DNA of 9,423 nt from an uncultured Bacteriovoracaceae bacterium (lineage in GTDB: Bacteria > Bdellovibrionota > Bacteriovoracia > Bacteriovoracales > Bacteriovoracaceae), in the NCBI GenBank assembly GCA_937952395.1, contig CALFYV010000427.1, positions 1 through 9,423 of the forward strand, read 5' to 3'. Below the pieces are notes generated by a model. The model worked only from the letters and a program-made list of their open reading frames with translations, made no database searches and had not been told where the DNA came from. Of the stretch, positions 6,259 to 9,423 are shown in pieces (within the stretch, counting starts at the first letter, position 1; every line of letters begins with the position of its first letter). The translations under genes were made by a program, and so were the position numbers.

Positions 6259-6293
6259 TTATGAAACGTTCGGCAAACAGTTGTTTATGAAAC
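6259..6293 (+). repeat. Nine-base direct repeat upstream of the second XRE gene
   Basis: TTATGAAAC occurs at 6259-6267 and again at 6285-6293, 26 bases apart, with the palindrome AAACAGTTGTTT (6275-6286) between them. These precede the inverted repeat at 6301-6318 and may be additional regulator sites. Confidence 0.4.
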
Positions 6294-6300
6294 ACGAGAT

Positions 6301-6318
6301 ATCATAAATAATTATGAT
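6301..6318 (+). promoter_or_regulatory. Palindromic operator candidate of the second XRE gene
   Basis: ATCATAA (6301-6307) and TTATGAT (6312-6318) are perfect inverted arms around ATAA. The right arm contains TATGAT, a possible -10 hexamer, 25 bases before the start codon at 6344. A repressor bound here would block the promoter, so autoregulation is likely. No good -35 was found. Confidence 0.55.
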
Positions 6319-6343
6319 TAATCACAAATAGCTAGAGAAGAAT

Positions 6344-6655
6344 ATGAATAACTACGATGATAAATTAATGGAGCTTCAATTTACGAGAATTTTGCAAGAA
6401 AGACTTGCTGATAGCAATTTGTCTAAACTCTCGGACGAGCTTTCTATAAATCGTAGCCTCCTCCAAGATTGGGTTCATAATAACCGTAAGCCGTCTTTGA
6501 GTAATATGAAAAACATTTTAAAACTTGCTGATTACCTAGGTTTAAGCCTGGAAGAACTTTTAATCGGGACGCAATCAGAAAGCAAAACGATTTCATCAAT
6601 TTCATTTAATGATGATGGCAGAGAATACAGAATTAATATTCAGAGAATCAGATAG
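6344..6655 (+). CDS. XRE-family repressor heading an envelope operon
   Basis: A 103-residue regulator. A Cro/CI-type helix-turn-helix runs from about residue 12 to 75: LQERLADSNLSKLSDELSIN, then RSLLQDWVHNNRKPSLSNM (recognition and following helices), then LADYLGLSLEELLIG. The last 25 residues form a short beta-like tail (TISSISFNDDGREYRINIQR). The weak ribosome binding site is GAGAAG. It is followed after 8 bases by the first lipoprotein gene and looks like the first gene of a four-gene operon, which it probably represses through the palindrome at 6301-6318. Phage-type repressor architecture fits a mobile or prophage-derived unit. Confidence 0.88.
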   Translation: MNNYDDKLMELQFTRILQERLADSNLSKLSDELSINRSLLQDWVHNNRKPSLSNMKNILKLADYLGLSLEELLIGTQSESKTISSISFNDDGREYRINIQRIR

Positions 6656-6663
6656 GAGATTTC

Positions 6664-7047
6664 ATGAGAAAGTATTTAATATTTTTATTCTTGTTCGCCT
6701 GTGCGAATCAGCCAACAAAGGAACTAATAGAGTCTTCTGATTATGGTCCAAAGCCAAAAGATTATAAAAATTTGGTAATAACTTATATGCAGACTACTTT
6801 GAAAGATCCAGATAGTGCAAAGTACAACTGGAATAGAGAACCTACAAAAATGTGGGTTGTTAATCCCCATGGTTCAGGTCACTTGTTTGGATGGGGAACA
6901 TGCGCACTAATAAATGCCAAAAATGGTTTTGGAGGTTTTAGTGGATTTCAAAAATATTTCTTCTTTTTTAAAGATAATCAAATTAAAGCCTTTCAAAAAG
7001 ATGAATTTGATATTTATTGTAGCAATGGTTTTAATGAAGTGAAATAA
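6664..7047 (+). CDS. Lipoprotein with LKDPDSAKY motif
   Basis: A 127-residue lipoprotein. A short signal peptide (MRKYLIFLFL) ends in the lipobox LFAC, placing the lipidated Cys at residue 13. The mature protein has LKDPDSAKY (46-54), a motif shared with many small lipoproteins of phages and Gram-negative bacteria, then a region of short beta strands with C80 and C119, which could form a disulfide. It should sit in the periplasm on the inner or outer membrane. AGGAGA precedes the ATG, 8 bases after the XRE stop. Function is unknown; membership in the KDPDSA-type family is by motif only. Confidence 0.8.
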   Translation: MRKYLIFLFLFACANQPTKELIESSDYGPKPKDYKNLVITYMQTTLKDPDSAKYNWNREPTKMWVVNPHGSGHLFGWGTCALINAKNGFGGFSGFQKYFFFFKDNQIKAFQKDEFDIYCSNGFNEVK

Positions 7048-7060
7048 ACAAGGAGTTCTT

Positions 7061-7306
7061 ATGTCAAAACAATCTGTTTGCTCCAGTTGTGGAACGGTTG
7101 GAAATACAAAGAAAGTAACAAAGGGAAGTTTCTTTATAGAAATAATCCTTTGGATTTTCTTTATAATACCTGGACTCATTTATACAATCTGGAGATTAAC
7201 AAGCCGTTATAATAGCTGTGCAGTTTGTAATAGTACAAACCTTGTACCCGTAGATTCTCCAGTAGGACAAAAACTAATAAATCAAAATAAAGTAGGTGCT
7301 GCATGA
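7061..7306 (+). CDS. Membrane protein with split CxxC zinc ribbon
   Basis: An 81-residue protein with CSSC at residues 7-10 and CAVC at 53-56 flanking one hydrophobic helix (about 24-45, IEIILWIFFIIPGLIYTIW). The two CxxC pairs are separated by the membrane segment, which may form a re-entrant hairpin so that both pairs meet to bind zinc. The conserved-looking IIPGLIYTIWRLTSRY and SPVGQKL segments recall a widespread small-protein group of unknown function. AAGGAG lies before the ATG, 13 bases after the upstream lipoprotein. Its TGA overlaps the next gene's ATG (ATGA), so the two are translationally coupled. Confidence 0.78.
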   Translation: MSKQSVCSSCGTVGNTKKVTKGSFFIEIILWIFFIIPGLIYTIWRLTSRYNSCAVCNSTNLVPVDSPVGQKLINQNKVGAA

Positions 7307-7701
7307 GAATATTATTAACGATATTAGCATTAATGTTGACGGCGTGTTCCACCCCTCAATATCAACGAGTCAATGAAAATGGGACACATCGTGTAGGATA
7401 CGATGAGACCAAAATTGGAGAAAATAAATATCATGTTCGTTATCTCCATAATAAAGAATTTGTATTTAAGGGTTTTTTAAGAAGGTCATCCGAGCTTGCA
7501 ATTCAAAATAATAAAAAATTCTTTTGTACTCAAAATTCTAGAGCAAGTACCGAACAATTGAACATGTATATGGGAGCCGGAGTGACCCAAAACGTAGGAC
7601 TCGAAGAGCATAATGCCGTTATCATTCTAAAAGATGAGAGTAGTGGTGATAATTGCTATAATGCAAAAGAAGTATTCAACTCTTGGAAACCGCTTAATTA
7701 A
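7303..7701 (+). CDS. Lipoprotein resembling the CC0125/CC1285 family
   Basis: A 132-residue lipoprotein. The signal peptide MRILLTILALM is followed by the lipobox LTAC, with the lipidated Cys at residue 15. The mature part contains GYDETKIGENKYHVRY (33-47) and then an AIQNNKKFF helix, the order seen in the CC0125/CC1285 lipoproteins (G-Y-x-E-x-x, a Y-x-V strand, then a helix of Ala/Leu residues before a Tyr/Phe-rich strand). Two more cysteines, C75 and C117, could pair. It overlaps the preceding gene by 4 bases and closes the operon. Function is unknown; an envelope role is likely from the lipobox. Confidence 0.78.
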   Translation: MRILLTILALMLTACSTPQYQRVNENGTHRVGYDETKIGENKYHVRYLHNKEFVFKGFLRRSSELAIQNNKKFFCTQNSRASTEQLNMYMGAGVTQNVGLEEHNAVIILKDESSGDNCYNAKEVFNSWKPLN

Positions 7702-7735
7702 ATAACAGACTACAGAAATCAATGTTTATTTAATT
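7696..7735 (+). terminator. Weak AT-rich terminator-like hairpin
   Basis: AATTAAATAACA (7696-7707) pairs with TGTTTATTTAATT (7723-7735) apart from one bulged T, with a 15-base loop and a short T-rich run after it. It starts at the lipoprotein stop codon. The stem has few G-C pairs, so termination may be weak. Confidence 0.4.
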
Positions 7736-7748
7736 TTACTTAGATAGT

Positions 7749-7754
7749 TATGAT
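7749..7754 (+). promoter_or_regulatory. Possible -10 element of the nuclease operon
   Basis: TATGAT (5 of 6 to consensus) lies 20 bases before the nuclease start codon. Transcription would start near 7761, leaving a leader of about 14 bases without a Shine-Dalgarno. No clear -35 is seen. Confidence 0.3.
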
Positions 7755-7774
7755 TCCAGCCGATAACCATTAAT

Positions 7775-8668
7775 ATGAATGTTCAAAATATAATTGAAGC
7801 AATCCGCAAGGTGAGCAATTCTCTTAATGCTCCCAGAGTAAAGCTAATATACCAGAAAGAAGAGGTGAACCTAGGGAGGATTTTGGAATCGATGAATATC
7901 CTGAACTCTCTAATGGTAGAATATAATGAAAATGTTGAAAAAAAGCGGAAGGAAAGTAAAAGCAAGAATAGTTTAATAATAAAAGAGATTATCAAGCTTT
8001 CGTCCAAGGTTTCAAAAAAATACACAAAATACCTAAATACATTCGAAAACTCAAAATCAAGTTCATTGTTAAAGCTAATTGACCGTGACCGCGATGAAAA
8101 CCTCCACTCAGATATAATAGCAGCATTGCTTACACCCTCAATCACAGGTCAATTTGCTTACAAGTTTTTTACAGAACTGATTGCCTACTTTAATAGTGGG
8201 TTAAGGAATTCTCAAATTGACTTTATTAATGTCTACAGAGAAGTAAGGCTTGATACGATTGATCCATCTCTGTCTATGAGTGAGATCGGAGCAAGGCGAA
8301 TTGATTTGATTATTGAAACCAAGGGAATTGTACTAGTTATAGAAAACAAAGTTGACACATGGGAATCAGATAACCAGACGAAAGACTATTTTGAAACAGT
8401 GAATAGAGGCTACTCATTAAGTAAAAAAGCTTATTTAATTCTGTCTCCAAGTGGTGAAAAAGGAGAGTGTAAAAAATTTAAAGGAATTAGTTATTTTGAT
8501 TTATATGAAATCTTGATGAAGATTGAAGGGCAAAAAAATAACCTTAATAAGAGTTCCCTCGACCTGTACATGTTTTATCTGAATGAGTTGATTGAAACAA
8601 TATTAAAACCACGAATAACATCAATTGAATATATGAATATAAAGAACAAGGAGTTGAAAAATGCATAA
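7775..8668 (+). CDS. PD-(D/E)XK nuclease (PDDEXK_4-like)
   Basis: A 297-residue protein with a restriction-enzyme-type nuclease fold. The N-terminal ~95 residues are helical and basic (possible DNA binding or coiled coil, with a run of Lys/Glu/Ser at 55-80). The core follows: RDENLHSDIIAALL (106-118, with E108 and H111), YREVRLD (154-160), RRIDLIIE (174-181, catalytic D177), IVLVIENKV (185-193, E190 and K192) and DNQTKDY (199-205, Q201), then SKKAYLILSPSG (216-227). This order matches the PF14281 family. All core catalytic residues are present, so it is probably active. No Shine-Dalgarno precedes the only available ATG. It overlaps the next gene by 8 bases. It may target nucleic acid of invading phages or plasmids; that role is inference. 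Confidence 0.8.
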   Translation: MNVQNIIEAIRKVSNSLNAPRVKLIYQKEEVNLGRILESMNILNSLMVEYNENVEKKRKESKSKNSLIIKEIIKLSSKVSKKYTKYLNTFENSKSSSLLKLIDRDRDENLHSDIIAALLTPSITGQFAYKFFTELIAYFNSGLRNSQIDFINVYREVRLDTIDPSLSMSEIGARRIDLIIETKGIVLVIENKVDTWESDNQTKDYFETVNRGYSLSKKAYLILSPSGEKGECKKFKGISYFDLYEILMKIEGQKNNLNKSSLDLYMFYLNELIETILKPRITSIEYMNIKNKELKNA

Positions 8669-9290
8669 AGGAAGTTTCTCTGAGATATTTGGAGCTTATA
8701 ATGCAACCTTGGTTAACTTAAATGAAGCAAGAACAGTATTTCAGAATGAGTTGTATGAATTAAATGAGTTGATAATGGATCACTTGCAAGATGCTTGTAG
8801 AAGGGCTCCAGATAAGGGACAAATTAAAAAATTCAGATGGGCAAGGCCAGAAGAAAGTTCTTCTCCGAAAGAGCTCTCTTGGACGAGCTTTGTCGCTGGA
8901 GCCTTTTTGAGATTAGATATTTTGCAACCCGGTCATAAGCGCTTTAGAAAGGCAGCGGCGTATGTTTATTTTGAAACAAAATATGACAAAGAGTTTAATC
9001 GGTTTATGTTTCAATGCCGATTTGAAAATCAAAACAATGTTAATAAAAATATTGATGAAAAAATAGTAGAATTACTGGAAGGGAAAAAGCAGGAGCTTAA
9101 AAACTCTTACCAGATTAAATCAAATACATCGGTCATATTTAGGGAAGAGTTGGAAAATATTCTTTTTGAAAATATAAATGATTTGATAGATAACTCGTTA
9201 CAAGTTATAGAAACTGCTGTGGATATACTTCTACCTGACGTTGAGTATGGAAAAATCAATGAAGAAGAAATAGAAGAAGATAATGATTAA
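8661..9290 (+). CDS. Unrecognised nuclease-operon partner
   Basis: A 209-residue protein of unknown family, translated with the nuclease: its ATG overlaps the nuclease stop region by 8 bases and is preceded by AAGGAG within the nuclease gene. The N-terminal part (1-45) is helical. A central region has basic KKFRWARPEE (56-65), then RFRKAAAYVYFETKY and MFQCRFENQN, which look like beta strands. The last 60 residues are helical and acidic, ending NEEEIEEDND. The gene could encode a sensor or specificity partner, or an inhibitor whose acidic tail masks the nuclease, but no motif decides this. Confidence 0.75.
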   Translation: MHKGSFSEIFGAYNATLVNLNEARTVFQNELYELNELIMDHLQDACRRAPDKGQIKKFRWARPEESSSPKELSWTSFVAGAFLRLDILQPGHKRFRKAAAYVYFETKYDKEFNRFMFQCRFENQNNVNKNIDEKIVELLEGKKQELKNSYQIKSNTSVIFREELENILFENINDLIDNSLQVIETAVDILLPDVEYGKINEEEIEEDND

Positions 9291-9320
9291 ACTTAGCTAT
9301 TTTTAGATATAAGCAGTTAT

Positions 9321-9423
9321 TTATATACTATATTTTAAAACTATTTCGTGAGAATTGGATTTATCCTCATCCAATTCAGTTTTATCCGACCACTTAAAAC
9401 GTGCCTTCATTAAGAATTGCCAA
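9321..9423 (-). CDS. Possible 3' end of a gene entering from the right edge
   Basis: On the minus strand a frame is open from the window edge to a TAA at 9321-9323, encoding 33 residues that end KARFKWSDKTEL...HEIVLKYSI. The mix of charged residues and the final alternating strand look protein-like, but 33 open codons are only mild evidence. An ATG inside it would make a 29-residue frame, so it could also be chance. Confidence 0.3.
   Translation of the reverse strand, partial: WQFLMKARFKWSDKTELDEDKSNSHEIVLKYSI
9352..9377. terminator. Perfect 9-base hairpin past the nuclease operon
   Basis: GAATTGGAT (9352-9360) and ATCCAATTC (9369-9377) pair perfectly around an 8-base loop, and the plus strand continues AGTTTTATC. 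It may end transcription of the nuclease operon from the left, or be a structure inside the open frame on the minus strand. The stem is short and AT-rich. Confidence 0.35.

Noticed and set aside
6907..7179. Minus-strand frame across the lipoprotein and zinc-ribbon genes
   Set aside because: Opposes two genes that have strong ribosome binding sites and recognisable lipobox and CxxC motifs.
7783..8145. Minus-strand frame opposite the nuclease N-terminus
   Set aside because: Phe/Ser-rich antisense product of a Lys/Glu-rich coding strand; no ribosome binding site.
131..9290. Integron cassette array or CRISPR
   Set aside because: Small unrelated genes suggested cassettes, but no recurring attC-like sites flank them and no integron integrase is present. 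No regularly spaced direct repeats of CRISPR length were seen.

Overview
The window is AT-rich (by eye about one third G+C) and uses the standard genetic code. It encodes a signal-peptide beta-barrel protein and two lipobox lipoproteins, so the host is a Gram-negative bacterium. Low G+C and many small envelope proteins would suit a Bdellovibrionota (Bacteriovorax-like) genome, but that placement is a guess. The mix of insertion sequence, orphan Rhs tip, toxin-antitoxin-like pair, serine recombinase, phage-type repressors and nuclease marks it as an accessory, mobile-element-rich region.

Layout. Every gene from 131 to 5550 lies on the minus strand and every gene from 5671 to 9290 on the plus strand, diverging from a repeat-bearing spacer at 5551-5670 next to a serine recombinase. 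On the minus side (left to right): a solitary XRE regulator resembling a HigA-type antitoxin, with a promoter inside an inverted repeat (131-496); a small outer-membrane barrel protein (597-1178); a gene-poor stretch with one doubtful membrane ORF (1179-1719); a 58-residue gene with a strong ribosome binding site (1720-1896); a DD35E insertion sequence (about 1980-3150); a zinc-ribbon membrane protein directly behind an orphan Rhs C-terminal tip (3151-4262); a TumE-like toxin candidate behind its likely partner (4345-5065); and a small membrane-anchored protein (5209-5550).

On the plus side: the resolvase/invertase (5671-6258); a four-gene operon of XRE repressor, lipoprotein, CxxC membrane protein and lipoprotein (6344-7701); and a two-gene unit of PD-(D/E)XK nuclease plus an unrecognised partner with overlapping reading frames (7775-9290). 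A partial minus-strand frame may enter from the right edge.

How the genes work together. Three sets look like functional units: the 4345-5065 pair (toxin-antitoxin-like), the 6344-7701 operon (a repressor controlling envelope proteins), and the 7775-9290 nuclease pair. The nuclease pair is the best candidate for an undescribed system, possibly anti-phage. The Rhs tip is probably a silent polymorphic-toxin module, because it lacks the Rhs cage and has no ATG codon.
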